DNA of 64,000 nt. Origin: Sphingomonas sp. UBA978. Its GTDB lineage: Bacteria > Pseudomonadota > Alphaproteobacteria > Sphingomonadales > Sphingomonadaceae. Positions 35,115 through 45,091 of the stretch are shown piece by piece. The position numbers and the translations under genes were made by a program. The stretch is from assembly GCF_002292295.1 (NCBI RefSeq), contig NZ_DBBS01000020.1:455225-519224 (forward strand). The letters are read 5' to 3'. A model generated the notes under the pieces. That model did no database searches. It had not been told where the DNA came from and saw nothing but the letters and a program-made list of their open reading frames with translations. The stretch's first letter is position 1. Every line of letters begins with the position of its first letter.

Positions 35115-36281
35115 ATGAACAAGCTGATCGCCGCTCCGCTCGCCATCGTTGCGCTGGCCGTCCCCTTGGTCGCGGCCGCACCGCAGTTCCAGGGCACCGC
35201 GCCGATCGCCTATATGGAGGATCTGTCGTCGGGCGCGGTCCTGTACCAGCGGGACGCCGATCGCCGCATGCCGCCGGCGTCGATGGCCAAGATGATGACG
35301 GTCTATGTCGCGTTCGACATGATCAAGAAGGGCGAGCTGAAGCTCGACCAGACCTTCACCGTCCGGCCCGAGACGTGGCAGCGCTGGCATGGTCCGCAGG
35401 CGGGTTCGACGATGTTCCTGTCGACCGGCGAGAGCGTCAGCGTCGAGAATTTGCTCAAGGGCATCGTCACGCTGTCGGGCAACGACGCCTGCGTCGTGCT
35501 GGCGGAGGGGATTTCGGGCACCGAACAGACCTTCACCGACCGGATGAACCAGCAGGCGCAGAAGCTCGGCCTGACCAACAGCCATTTCGGCACGTCGAAC
35601 GGCTGGCCCGACAATGGCGTCACCTATGTCACCGCGCGCGATCTGGCGCATCTGGCGACTTCGACGATCAAGGACTTTCCCGACCTCTACAAGCGCTTCT
35701 ATTCACTGCGCAGCTTCACCTGGGGCAAGACGCTGGGTGCGGGCGCGGACATCACCCAGGCGAACCGCGACCCCTTGCTCGGGCGCGTCGCGGGTGCGGA
35801 CGGGCTCAAGACCGGCCATACCGAAGAGGCGGGCTATGGCTTCACCGGGTCCGCGGAGCAGAACAACCGCCGCCTCGTCATGGTCGTCGCTGGGCTGACG
35901 TCGTCCAACGGCCGCGCCGAGGAATCGGTACGCTTCATGGAATGGGGCTTCCGCGCATGGCAGGCCAAGCCGGTCGTCGCTCAGGGCAAACAGGTGTCGA
36001 CCGCCGAGGTGCAGATGGGCAGCGCGAGCAGCGTCGGGCTGGTCGCACCGAAGCAGCTGACGGTGACGCTGCCTGCCGGTGCGGTGCCGGAGATGAGCGC
36101 GAAGGTGGTCTACGAAGGGCCGATCCGCGCGCCGATCAAGGCGGGGCAGCATATCGCCGATCTGGTGGTGAAGTCGCCCGAAATGCCCGAACAGCGCCTG
36201 CCGCTGGTCGCTGCCGAGGATGTGAGCGAAGCCGGGTTTTTCGGCCGTGCCTGGGCAGGGCTGACCTCGCTCTTCGGGTGA
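35115..36281 (+). CDS. D-alanyl-D-alanine carboxypeptidase (PBP5/6 type)
   Basis: Low-molecular-weight penicillin-binding protein that trims the terminal D-Ala of peptidoglycan stem peptides. It has 388 residues: signal peptide to about residue 22 (VAAAPQ), the three active-site motifs SMAK (Ser56, Lys59), SGN (121-123) and KTG (232-234), then the PBP5 C-terminal beta domain (about 280-370) and a final amphipathic segment (FFGRAWAGLTSLFG) suited to membrane attachment. It follows mltB by 70 bases. Confidence 0.95.
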   Translation: MNKLIAAPLAIVALAVPLVAAAPQFQGTAPIAYMEDLSSGAVLYQRDADRRMPPASMAKMMTVYVAFDMIKKGELKLDQTFTVRPETWQRWHGPQAGSTMFLSTGESVSVENLLKGIVTLSGNDACVVLAEGISGTEQTFTDRMNQQAQKLGLTNSHFGTSNGWPDNGVTYVTARDLAHLATSTIKDFPDLYKRFYSLRSFTWGKTLGAGADITQANRDPLLGRVAGADGLKTGHTEEAGYGFTGSAEQNNRRLVMVVAGLTSSNGRAEESVRFMEWGFRAWQAKPVVAQGKQVSTAEVQMGSASSVGLVAPKQLTVTLPAGAVPEMSAKVVYEGPIRAPIKAGQHIADLVVKSPEMPEQRLPLVAAEDVSEAGFFGRAWAGLTSLFG

Positions 36282-36309
36282 TGGCGACCGACAGGGGCCC
36301 CGTGCGGCC

Positions 36310-37284
36310 ATGATCGAACTCTTCGGCCAGGCCGATGCGCATGCCGCCTTCACCGCGGCCCTGCGCAGCGGCGTGCTGCATCACGCGTGGCTGCTGGTCG
36401 GACCGGAGGGCGTCGGCAAGGCGAGCTTCGCGCAGGCGGCGGCGTTGCGCATGCTCGCCGAGGCGAGCGCGACCGGCGTTACCGCGCCCGGGCTGATCGT
36501 GCCGAAGGGCCATCCGACTCGGGCGCTGGTCGATGCCGGGTCGCATCCCGATTTGCGGGTCCTCAAGCGTCTGCCCAAGGATGCCGAGAAACCCGATCAG
36601 GATATTGCGCGCAGCGTCACGATCGCGCAGGTCCGCTCGCTCCAGCCCATGTTCGCGACGACGCCGTCGATGGGGGCGCGGCGCGTCGTCATCATCGATG
36701 CTGCCGACGATCTGGAACGCAACGGCGCCAATGCGCTGCTCAAGAACCTTGAAGAACCGCCGGCCGGGACGATCTTCCTGCTGGTCAGTCATGCGCCGGG
36801 GCGGTTGCTGCCGACGATCCGATCGCGCTGCCGCGTGCTGCGCTTCGCGACGCTCGATGAGGGCGAGATGGCGAAGGCGCTGCGCGGCGCCTTGCCCGAT
36901 GCGGAGGCGGACGAGATCGCTGCACTGGTGCGGACGGGGGAGGGCGCGCCCGGCCGTGCGATCCGCTATGCCGGGCTCGACATCGACGCGCTGGACGATG
37001 CCATTGCCGGCATCGCCAGCGATGGCGATCCGATGAACGCGCGCCGCGCCGCGCTGGCCAAGGCGCTGGCGGGGAAGGGCAATGCCGCGCGGTACGAGGC
37101 CTTCCTCGATCGCGTGCCGGCGATGATTGCGCACGAGGCGCGTAGCCGGTCGGGCACACGGTTGAAAACCGCTCTCGATGCGCAGGCCGCAGCACGCGAT
37201 CTCGCGGGCGCGGCGCTCGGCCTTTCGCTTGATGCGCAGGCGACGGTGTTCGAGATGGCGGCGATCGTCGCGACGCTGCGCTGA
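36310..37284 (+). CDS. holB: DNA polymerase III subunit delta prime
   Basis: Clamp-loader subunit, 324 residues, AAA+ fold. The N-terminal P-loop GPEGVGKAS is at 31-39, with VVIIDAADDLERNGANALLKNLEEPPAGTIFLLVSH as the Walker B, SRC-containing sensor region (LLPTIRSRCR) and an all-helical C-terminus. It starts 28 bases after the carboxypeptidase gene and precedes metG. Confidence 0.94.
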   Translation: MIELFGQADAHAAFTAALRSGVLHHAWLLVGPEGVGKASFAQAAALRMLAEASATGVTAPGLIVPKGHPTRALVDAGSHPDLRVLKRLPKDAEKPDQDIARSVTIAQVRSLQPMFATTPSMGARRVVIIDAADDLERNGANALLKNLEEPPAGTIFLLVSHAPGRLLPTIRSRCRVLRFATLDEGEMAKALRGALPDAEADEIAALVRTGEGAPGRAIRYAGLDIDALDDAIAGIASDGDPMNARRAALAKALAGKGNAARYEAFLDRVPAMIAHEARSRSGTRLKTALDAQAAARDLAGAALGLSLDAQATVFEMAAIVATLR

Positions 37285-37326
37285 CGCCGCTTCACCTCGC
37301 GGGATCGATCGACTAGGACGCGCGGC

Positions 37327-38883
37327 ATGGCCGACCCTTATTATATCACCACCGCGATCCACTATCCGAACGGGCGCCCGCATATCGGCCATGCCTATGA
37401 AATGATCTGCGCCGATGCGATCGCGCGGTTCCAGCGTCAGGCCGGGCGCGACGTCCGCTTCCAGACCGGCACCGACGAACACGGGCTGAAGATGGCGCAG
37501 ACCGCGCGCGCGCGCGGCGTCGAAACGCGCGCCTTCGCGGATGAGATGTCGGCGCATTTCAGCGCGATGGCGGACACGCTCAACATCTCCTACGATCGCT
37601 TCATCCGGACGGTGGAGCCAGAGCATTATGCCGCCAGCCAGGCGATCTGGCGGGCGATGCGCGACAAGGGCGACCTTTACCTCGACCGCTACGAGGGCTG
37701 GTATTCGGTCCGCGACGAAGCCTTTTACGACGAGAAGGAACTGGTCGACGGGGAAGGGGGCGTCAAGCTCTCGCCGCAAGGCACCCCAGTCGAATGGACC
37801 GCGGAGGAGACGTGGTTCTTCCGCCTGTCGAAATATCAGCAGCCGTTGCTCGATCTCTTCGCCGCGAACCCGGACTTCATCCGTCCCGAGGCGCGCCGCA
37901 ACGAGGTGATGCGCTTCGTCGAAGGCGGGTTGTCGGACCTGTCGGTGTCGCGGACCAGCTTCGACTGGGGCGTGCCGGTGCCGGACAGCCCCGGCCACGT
38001 CATGTACGTCTGGGTCGATGCGCTGACCAACTACCTGACCGGTGCGGGTTATCCGGACGATGCCGCCATGATGGCCCGCTTCTGGCCGGCGGACCTGCAT
38101 CTGATCGGCAAGGACATCACCCGGTTCCACACGGTCTATTGGCCCGCGTTCCTGATGTCGGCCGATCTGCCGTTACCGAAGCAGGTCTTCGCGCACGGCT
38201 TCGTGCTCCATCGCGGCGAGAAGATGTCCAAGTCGGTCGGCAACGTCGTCAGCCCGGACGCGCTGACCGATGCCTTCGGGGTCGATGCGGTGCGCTATTT
38301 CCTGCTGCGCGAGGTCAGCTTCGGGCAGGACGGCAGCTACTCTGCCGAGGCGATCGTCACCCGCGTCAACGCGGAGTTGGCCAACAGCTTCGGTAATCTG
38401 GCGCAGCGGACATTGTCGTTCATTGCTAAGAACCTGAGCGGTGCGTTTCCGGATGCCGGCCGGTCGAACCCCGCGGATGCGATGCTGATCGAGGAGGTCG
38501 TCGTCGCCTGCGCCGGGTTCAAGACCGCATTCGGCGACCTGCTGCTCAGCCAGGGGATTGAGGCATGGATGCGTGGCGTCTTCGCCTGCAACCAGTATAT
38601 CGACGCGCAGGCGCCCTGGGCGTTGCGCAAGACCGATCCCGAGCGGATGCATGCGGTGCTGGGGACGCTGGTGCGTGCAATCCGCATGCTGGCGATCGCA
38701 ATCCTGCCGGTGGTGCCGGACTCCGCTGCCAAGGTGCTCGACCAGATCGGCGCGACCGAGCACGACCATGCCGCGGTCGACGACGATGGCTGGTATGCGC
38801 GGCAGGCCGCGTCGGGCTTCGTCATCGCGCCGCCGTCGCCGGTGTTCCCGCGGCTGGAGATGCCGGCGGTGGTGGAGGCGTGA
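37327..38883 (+). CDS. metG: Methionyl-tRNA synthetase
   Basis: Charges tRNA-Met in the cytoplasm. It has 518 residues. The class I signatures are HIGH (19-22) and KMSKS (299-303). The connective peptide lacks the CxxC zinc knuckles of the E. coli enzyme and there is no C-terminal tRNA-binding appendage, the short form common in alphaproteobacteria. Its TGA shares one base with the tatD ATG. Confidence 0.97.
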   Translation: MADPYYITTAIHYPNGRPHIGHAYEMICADAIARFQRQAGRDVRFQTGTDEHGLKMAQTARARGVETRAFADEMSAHFSAMADTLNISYDRFIRTVEPEHYAASQAIWRAMRDKGDLYLDRYEGWYSVRDEAFYDEKELVDGEGGVKLSPQGTPVEWTAEETWFFRLSKYQQPLLDLFAANPDFIRPEARRNEVMRFVEGGLSDLSVSRTSFDWGVPVPDSPGHVMYVWVDALTNYLTGAGYPDDAAMMARFWPADLHLIGKDITRFHTVYWPAFLMSADLPLPKQVFAHGFVLHRGEKMSKSVGNVVSPDALTDAFGVDAVRYFLLREVSFGQDGSYSAEAIVTRVNAELANSFGNLAQRTLSFIAKNLSGAFPDAGRSNPADAMLIEEVVVACAGFKTAFGDLLLSQGIEAWMRGVFACNQYIDAQAPWALRKTDPERMHAVLGTLVRAIRMLAIAILPVVPDSAAKVLDQIGATEHDHAAVDDDGWYARQAASGFVIAPPSPVFPRLEMPAVVEA

Positions 38884-39671
38884 TGTTCGCCGACAGCCAT
38901 TGCCACCTCAACTACAAGGGGGTGTTCGAACAGCAGGGCGAGGTCCTCGCCCGCGCCCGGTCGCGCGGCGTCGGTGCGATGCTCAACATCTCCACGCGCG
39001 AGAGCGAATGGGATGCGGTGGTCGCCACCGCCGAGCGGGAGCCTGACGTCTGGGCGTCGATCGGCATCCACCCGCATGAGGCCGACCAGCATCCCGATAT
39101 CGATACCGCGCGGCTGGTCGAACGATCGGCGCACCCGCGGATCGTCGGCATCGGGGAATCGGGGCTCGACTATTATTACGACCATTCCGACCGCGTTCGG
39201 CAGCAGGCGAGCTTTCGCACGCATATCGCCGCCTGCCGCGCCACCGGTCTGCCGCTGATCGTCCACACCCGCGACGCCGAGGAAGACACGCTCGCCATCC
39301 TGCGCGAGGAAATGGAGGAGGGGGCCTATAAGGGCGTCATCCATTGTTTCACCGCCAGCGGTGCGTTCGCCGACGCCGCGCTGGACCTCGGTTTCTATAT
39401 TTCGATCTCGGGGATCGTGACGTTCAAGAATGCGCGGGATCTGCAGGACACGGCGGCGCGGCTGCCGATCGGGCGGCTGCTGATCGAAACCGACGCGCCG
39501 TTCCTCGCGCCGGTGCCGAACCGTGGCAAGCAGGGGGAGCCGGGCTTCGTCGCCGATACCGCCACCTTCCTCGCCAAGCTGCGCGGGGAACCGATCGAGG
39601 AACTGGCGGCGCGGACTGTGGATAACTTTTTCACGCTGTTCGACAAGGCGCAGCGAGGGACGCCGCAATGA
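38883..39671 (+). CDS. tatD: TatD-family metal-dependent deoxyribonuclease
   Basis: A 262-residue TIM-barrel hydrolase of the amidohydrolase superfamily. Metal ligands are visible in DSHCHLN (residues 4-10), IGIHPHEA, GESGLDYYYDHS, LIVHTRDAEED, IHCFTAS and the late LLIETDAPFLAP. Members act as DNA 3'-5' exonucleases in repair. Coupled to metG upstream and overlapping the next gene by four bases. Confidence 0.94.
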   Translation: MFADSHCHLNYKGVFEQQGEVLARARSRGVGAMLNISTRESEWDAVVATAEREPDVWASIGIHPHEADQHPDIDTARLVERSAHPRIVGIGESGLDYYYDHSDRVRQQASFRTHIAACRATGLPLIVHTRDAEEDTLAILREEMEEGAYKGVIHCFTASGAFADAALDLGFYISISGIVTFKNARDLQDTAARLPIGRLLIETDAPFLAPVPNRGKQGEPGFVADTATFLAKLRGEPIEELAARTVDNFFTLFDKAQRGTPQ

Positions 39672-40432
39672 AGGTCCGCATCCTCGGCTCCGGCACTTCG
39701 TCCGGCGTGCCGCGGATCGGGAACGATTGGGGGGCGTGCGACCCTGCCGAGCCGCGCAACCGTCGCACCCGCGCCTCGCTGCTCGTCGAGCATGACGGCA
39801 CGCGCATTCTGGTCGATACCGGCCCTGACATGCGCGAGCAGTTGCTCGCTGCGGACGTCGCCGCGGTCGATGCGATCATCTGGACGCACGATCACGCCGA
39901 CCATTGCCATGGCATCGACGATGTTCGTCAGATCTTCCATGCGCTCGGTCATCCGGTGCGCGGTTTTGCCCGGCGGCGGACGCTGGAGGCGCTGAAAACG
40001 CGCTTCACCTATGTCTTTGCCGGACGGCAGGGATATCCGCCGACCGTCGACGCGGCGGAATTGCCCGAGCGCCTGATGATCGGCGCGATCACGATCGACG
40101 TCGTCGACCAGCCGCATGGCAGCATCACATCCGCCGGCCTGCGCTTCTCGGCAGGTGGCATGAACGTCGGCTATGCCACGGATTTCCATGAACTGACCCC
40201 GGCGATGCGGGCGCTCTACACGGGCCTGGACGTCTGGATCGTCGACGCGCTGCGCTATGCGCCGCATCCGACCCATCCCGATGTGCCGACCGTCCTCGAC
40301 TGGATCGGGGAGCTGGCGCCGGATCGGTCAGCCTTCATACACATGGACCATAGTATGGATTATGCGACATTGGTGGGGACGCTGCCCGCCGGTGTCGAGC
40401 CAGGCTATGACGGACTAGAATTCGGGCTATGA
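39668..40432 (+). CDS. Metallo-beta-lactamase-fold hydrolase (PhnP-like)
   Basis: A 254-residue MBL-fold enzyme. The metal-binding motif THDHADH gives His74, His76, Asp78 and His79, with further ligands expected in the DQPHGS and MDHS segments. The N-terminal LGSGTSSGVPRIG and CDPAEPRNRRTRAS regions match the PhnP group of phosphodiesterases, which act on cyclic phosphates. No phn genes are nearby, so a C-P lyase role is not supported. Overlaps its neighbours by four bases on both sides. Confidence 0.88.
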   Translation: MKVRILGSGTSSGVPRIGNDWGACDPAEPRNRRTRASLLVEHDGTRILVDTGPDMREQLLAADVAAVDAIIWTHDHADHCHGIDDVRQIFHALGHPVRGFARRRTLEALKTRFTYVFAGRQGYPPTVDAAELPERLMIGAITIDVVDQPHGSITSAGLRFSAGGMNVGYATDFHELTPAMRALYTGLDVWIVDALRYAPHPTHPDVPTVLDWIGELAPDRSAFIHMDHSMDYATLVGTLPAGVEPGYDGLEFGL

Positions 40433-41046
40433 CGATCGACCTGGGCGGCAACGTGCTGCTCTATCTGTTACTTCTCATTCTGCCAGTGTCGGCGCTGATT
40501 GCCCGCCGGGTGCCGATCCTGCGGGTGCTGCTGTCGCTGGCGAGCTGGGCGATCATCGCCGGCCTGTTGCTGATGGTGGTGAGTCAGCGCGAGAAGTTCG
40601 ATCCGTATCTCCAGCGCGTTGCGCAGATGCTGAAGCTTGAGGACCAGAATGTTGTCGGCCGCGAGACGCGCATCCGGATGGCTCCGGACGGCCATTTCTG
40701 GGCGCGCGTGACGTTGGATGGTGTGTCCCGGCGGATGCTGGTCGACAGCGGCGCGACGGTCACCGCCGTGTCGACACGGACCGCGCAGGCGGCATCGCTG
40801 GACCTGACCAAGAGCATGTTCCCGATCGTCCTTAATACCGCCAATGGACGGATCAGCGCGCAAACCGCGACGGTGCGGGAATTACGACTGGGCGATATCG
40901 CCGCGCGAGATCTCGGCGTTGTCGTGTCGCCAGCGTTCGGCGATACCGATGTGTTGGGTATGAACTTCCTGTCCAAGCTGAAGTCGTGGCGTATCGAGGG
41001 GAATGTCCTGATCCTCGAACCCCACCACCACCAGGATTTTACATAA
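40429..41046 (+). CDS. Membrane-anchored retropepsin-like aspartic protease (TIGR02281 type)
   Basis: A 205-residue protein with two hydrophobic segments near the N-terminus (about 8-26 and 32-50) and a periplasmic retropepsin-like domain. The catalytic motif is DSGAT (Asp106), followed by NTANGRI and the flap and dimer region LGMNFLSKLKSWRI. The active enzyme would be a homodimer, as in related bacterial clan AA proteases. The last gene of the metG-tatD-hydrolase chain; its substrate is unknown. Confidence 0.88.
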   Translation: MTIDLGGNVLLYLLLLILPVSALIARRVPILRVLLSLASWAIIAGLLLMVVSQREKFDPYLQRVAQMLKLEDQNVVGRETRIRMAPDGHFWARVTLDGVSRRMLVDSGATVTAVSTRTAQAASLDLTKSMFPIVLNTANGRISAQTATVRELRLGDIAARDLGVVVSPAFGDTDVLGMNFLSKLKSWRIEGNVLILEPHHHQDFT

Positions 41047-41086
41047 TGAAGATTATCGGTTTTGCCGGTAGGGTTGGAAGGGGGCC

Positions 41087-41818
41087 GTGGTGATCGACCG
41101 GATCGTCGCGATCATGGCGCGGTTGCGCGATCCTCGGGACGGTTGCGAATGGGATGTCGCGCAGACCTGGGCGTCGATCGCACCCTATACCATCGAGGAA
41201 GCCTATGAGGTGGTGGACGCGATCGCCCGCGACGATGCCGACGATTTGAAGGACGAGCTCGGCGATCTGCTGTTGCAGGTCGTGTTCCACAGCCGGATTG
41301 CCGAGGAGGCCGGTGCCTTCACGCTGGCCGATGTCGTGACGGCGATCAGCGACAAGATGGAACGGCGCCATCCGCATATCTTCGGCACTGCCGATCACAG
41401 TCCCGGCTGGGAAGAATTGAAAGCCGCGGAGCGGACGGATAAGGACGATGCCAGCGCGCTTGCCGGCGTCGCCACCGGTTTGCCGGCGCTGATGCGCGCG
41501 GTAAAGCTGCAGAAACGCGCCGCACGCGTCGGCTTCGACTGGCCCGACGCCGACGGGTCGCGTGCCAAGGTCCACGAGGAAATCGAGGAGGTTACCGCGG
41601 CTCCTTCGGATGAGGTCGAGGAAGAGGTCGGCGATCTGCTGTTTGCGGTCGTCAACTGGGCGCGGCATCTGGGGATCGATCCAGAGGCGGCGCTACGATC
41701 GGGCAATGCCAAATTCGAGCGCCGTTTTCGGGCGATGGAGGAGCTTGCCGGCGCCGATTTCCCGACGCTGACGCTCGATGCGCAGGAAGCGCTCTGGCAG
41801 CAGGTAAAACGCCGTTAG
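41087..41818 (+). CDS. mazG: Nucleoside triphosphate pyrophosphohydrolase MazG
   Basis: Removes pyrophosphate from NTPs and dNTPs. It has 243 residues with two MazG repeats: the N-terminal one with EEAYEVVDAI and DELGDLLLQVVFHS, and the C-terminal one with KVHEEIEEV and EEVGDLLFAVVNWARH. The start is GTG at 41087 (or the next codon, also GTG) after GGAAGGGGG. The stop overlaps the convergent hflX stop by four bases. Confidence 0.95.
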   Translation: MVIDRIVAIMARLRDPRDGCEWDVAQTWASIAPYTIEEAYEVVDAIARDDADDLKDELGDLLLQVVFHSRIAEEAGAFTLADVVTAISDKMERRHPHIFGTADHSPGWEELKAAERTDKDDASALAGVATGLPALMRAVKLQKRAARVGFDWPDADGSRAKVHEEIEEVTAAPSDEVEEEVGDLLFAVVNWARHLGIDPEAALRSGNAKFERRFRAMEELAGADFPTLTLDAQEALWQQVKRR

Positions 41819-43101
41819 CGTTGCAGGAAGCGTTCGTAGTCGCGTTCGGCGAGCCGCACTTCATATTGCGTTTCGAGTTCCTCGCTAACCTGACCGAGTA
41901 CCTCGCCATGCGCGTGAAGCCACGCCGCTCCCGCGCCATCCCCGGCCTCCAGCGTGATCCAGTAGCGGCGGTGTCCGGCGGTCAGCTTGCCGGCGACCTG
42001 CTCGATCAGGGCATCGACCCCTTCCCCGCTGAGCGCCGACAGAGCCACGACGTCGTCGCGACGATCGGCTTCCGCAAGCATTGTATCATGCTGTTCGGTG
42101 TCGAGCAGGTCGAGCTTGTTCCACGCCTCGAACCGCGGCGTCATCTCGGACACGCCGATCTCGGCCAGCACCGCCTCGACGTCGCTGCGTTGCGCCTCGG
42201 TATCGGGGTGCGCGATATCGCGGACGTGGATCAGCAGATCGGCGGACACCACCTCTTCGAGCGTCGCCTTGAATGCGGCGACCAATTGTGTCGGCAGGTC
42301 GGAGACGAAGCCGACGGTGTCCGACAGGATCGCCTTGTCGATGCCGGGTAGCGCGATCTGGCGCAGCGTCGGGTCGAGCGTGGCGAACAGCAGATTCTCG
42401 GCCATGACATGCGCGCCCGTCAGCCGGTTGAACAGCGTCGACTTGCCGGCGTTGGTATAGCCGACGAGCGCGATGATCGGCCATGGCGCGCGCTGACGCC
42501 GGTCGCGATGGAGGCCGCGGGTGCGGCTGACCTGTTCGAGTTCGCGGCGCAACCGCGCCATCCGGTCGCGGATCAGCCGGCGATCCGCCTCGATTTGGGT
42601 TTCGCCCGGACCGCCGAGGAAGCCAAAGCCGCCACGCTGACGTTCGAGATGGGTCCAGCTGCGTACCAGACGTCCACCCTGATAATCGAGGTGGGCGAGT
42701 TCCACCTGCAATCGCCCTTCTGCCGTCGCCGCGCGCTCGCCGAAGATTTCGAGGATCAGCCCGGTACGGTCGATCACCTTCGCTTCGAGCGCGGTTTCAA
42801 GGTTGCGCTGCTGCACCGGCGTCAGGCTGGCGTCGAACACGACGAGATCCGCCGCGTCCTGACGGACCTGGACTGCGAGTTGTTCGACCTGACCGCTGCC
42901 GATCAGGGTCGCGGGCTTGGGCGCACGCACCCGGACCGCGACCTTGTCGGTCACGACCAGACCGATCGCTGCGGCAAGGCCCGCCGTCTCGTCCAGCCGG
43001 GCGTCGGCGTCGCGGTGTGCGTCACCCTGATCCGGCAAGACGATCAGCGCGCGCCCGCCGCGTGCGAATTCGTCCCGATCGCGGTTGAAGCCGGTACTCA
43101 T
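41815..43101 (-). CDS. hflX: GTPase HflX
   Basis: Ribosome-associated GTPase that splits stalled 70S ribosomes under stress. It has 428 residues: an N-terminal HflX domain (about 15-130), a glycine-rich linker with LERQRGGFGFLGGPGETQIE, and the G domain with G1 GYTNAGKS (214-221), G3 DTVGFV and G4 NKLD. It starts two bases after the hfq stop, the classic hfq-hflX arrangement. Confidence 0.96.
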   Translation of the reverse strand: MSTGFNRDRDEFARGGRALIVLPDQGDAHRDADARLDETAGLAAAIGLVVTDKVAVRVRAPKPATLIGSGQVEQLAVQVRQDAADLVVFDASLTPVQQRNLETALEAKVIDRTGLILEIFGERAATAEGRLQVELAHLDYQGGRLVRSWTHLERQRGGFGFLGGPGETQIEADRRLIRDRMARLRRELEQVSRTRGLHRDRRQRAPWPIIALVGYTNAGKSTLFNRLTGAHVMAENLLFATLDPTLRQIALPGIDKAILSDTVGFVSDLPTQLVAAFKATLEEVVSADLLIHVRDIAHPDTEAQRSDVEAVLAEIGVSEMTPRFEAWNKLDLLDTEQHDTMLAEADRRDDVVALSALSGEGVDALIEQVAGKLTAGHRRYWITLEAGDGAGAAWLHAHGEVLGQVSEELETQYEVRLAERDYERFLQR

Positions 43102-43103
43102 AT

Positions 43104-43589
43104 TCAGTCTTCCGTCTCGCCCTCATCGGCGAGATTGAGCGCCCGTGCCGGCTGGATCGTCGATACCGCATGCTTGTAGACGAGCTGTGCCATGCCCTCG
43201 CGCTGGAGCAGCATGCAGAACAGGTCGAAGCCCGCGATCTGGCCTTGCAGCATGACGCCGTTGATAAGGAACATCGTCACCGAATCTTCGGACTTGCGCA
43301 CCGCGTTGAGGAAGATTTCCTGCAAAAGCGGCTGCTTGCGCTGTGCCTCTCCGACGGAATCGACGAGTGCGGCGATATCCATCGGACCCGACGGCATGAT
43401 GGTGGAGATGGCATGCTTGTAGATCAGCTGCGACTGGCCGTCGCGGCGAAGCAATACCGAAAAATTGTCGAACCAGGTGACGATGCCCTGAAGCTTGACG
43501 CCCTTCACCAGGAACATGGTGACCGGGGTCTTCGAGCGGCGAAGGGCATTGAGGAACAGGTCCTGAAGGGACCCTTGCTTTTCGGCCAT
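43104..43589 (-). CDS. hfq: Tandem-domain RNA chaperone Hfq
   Basis: RNA chaperone that promotes pairing of small RNAs with mRNAs. This protein has 161 residues and contains two complete Sm/Hfq domains in one chain: residues 7-66 and 89-147, joined by a linker of about 20 residues. Both keep the Sm2 motif YKHA(I/V)STI and the proximal-site phenylalanine (Phe43, Phe124). Domain 1 keeps Gln9-Asp10 and the rim arginines 17-18; domain 2 has Gln90-Glu91 and Arg98-Lys99. A ring would need only three chains to supply six domains. Two-domain Hfq is known in Zymomonas, so this is a lineage trait. It is translated just ahead of hflX. Confidence 0.95.
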   Translation of the reverse strand: MAEKQGSLQDLFLNALRRSKTPVTMFLVKGVKLQGIVTWFDNFSVLLRRDGQSQLIYKHAISTIMPSGPMDIAALVDSVGEAQRKQPLLQEIFLNAVRKSEDSVTMFLINGVMLQGQIAGFDLFCMLLQREGMAQLVYKHAVSTIQPARALNLADEGETED

Positions 43590-43653
43590 GACGAGCCTTT
43601 CGTGTTATTGGCGAGCCGTTTGCCCGCAATCGCGCCGTTTCCCGGCGTCGGAT

Positions 43654-43672
43654 GCCGCCCTGATCGGGCGGC
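43654..43672. terminator. Hairpin between ntrX end and hfq start
   Basis: GCCGCCC and GGGCGGC pair around a 5-base loop, about 40 bases after the ntrX stop. No T-run follows. It may end the ntrYX message before hfq. Confidence 0.4.
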
Positions 43673-43711
43673 TACGTCCATCTATGAACGAAGGTGCTCC
43701 CCGTCCAGCGA

Positions 43712-45088
<1,377 letters not shown>

Positions 45089-45091
45089 ATT

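Noticed and set aside
36310..41046. The holB-metG-tatD-protease chain as a novel protease or defence cassette
   Set aside because: These are conserved housekeeping neighbours with ordinary motifs and short overlaps. Nothing points to an accessory system.
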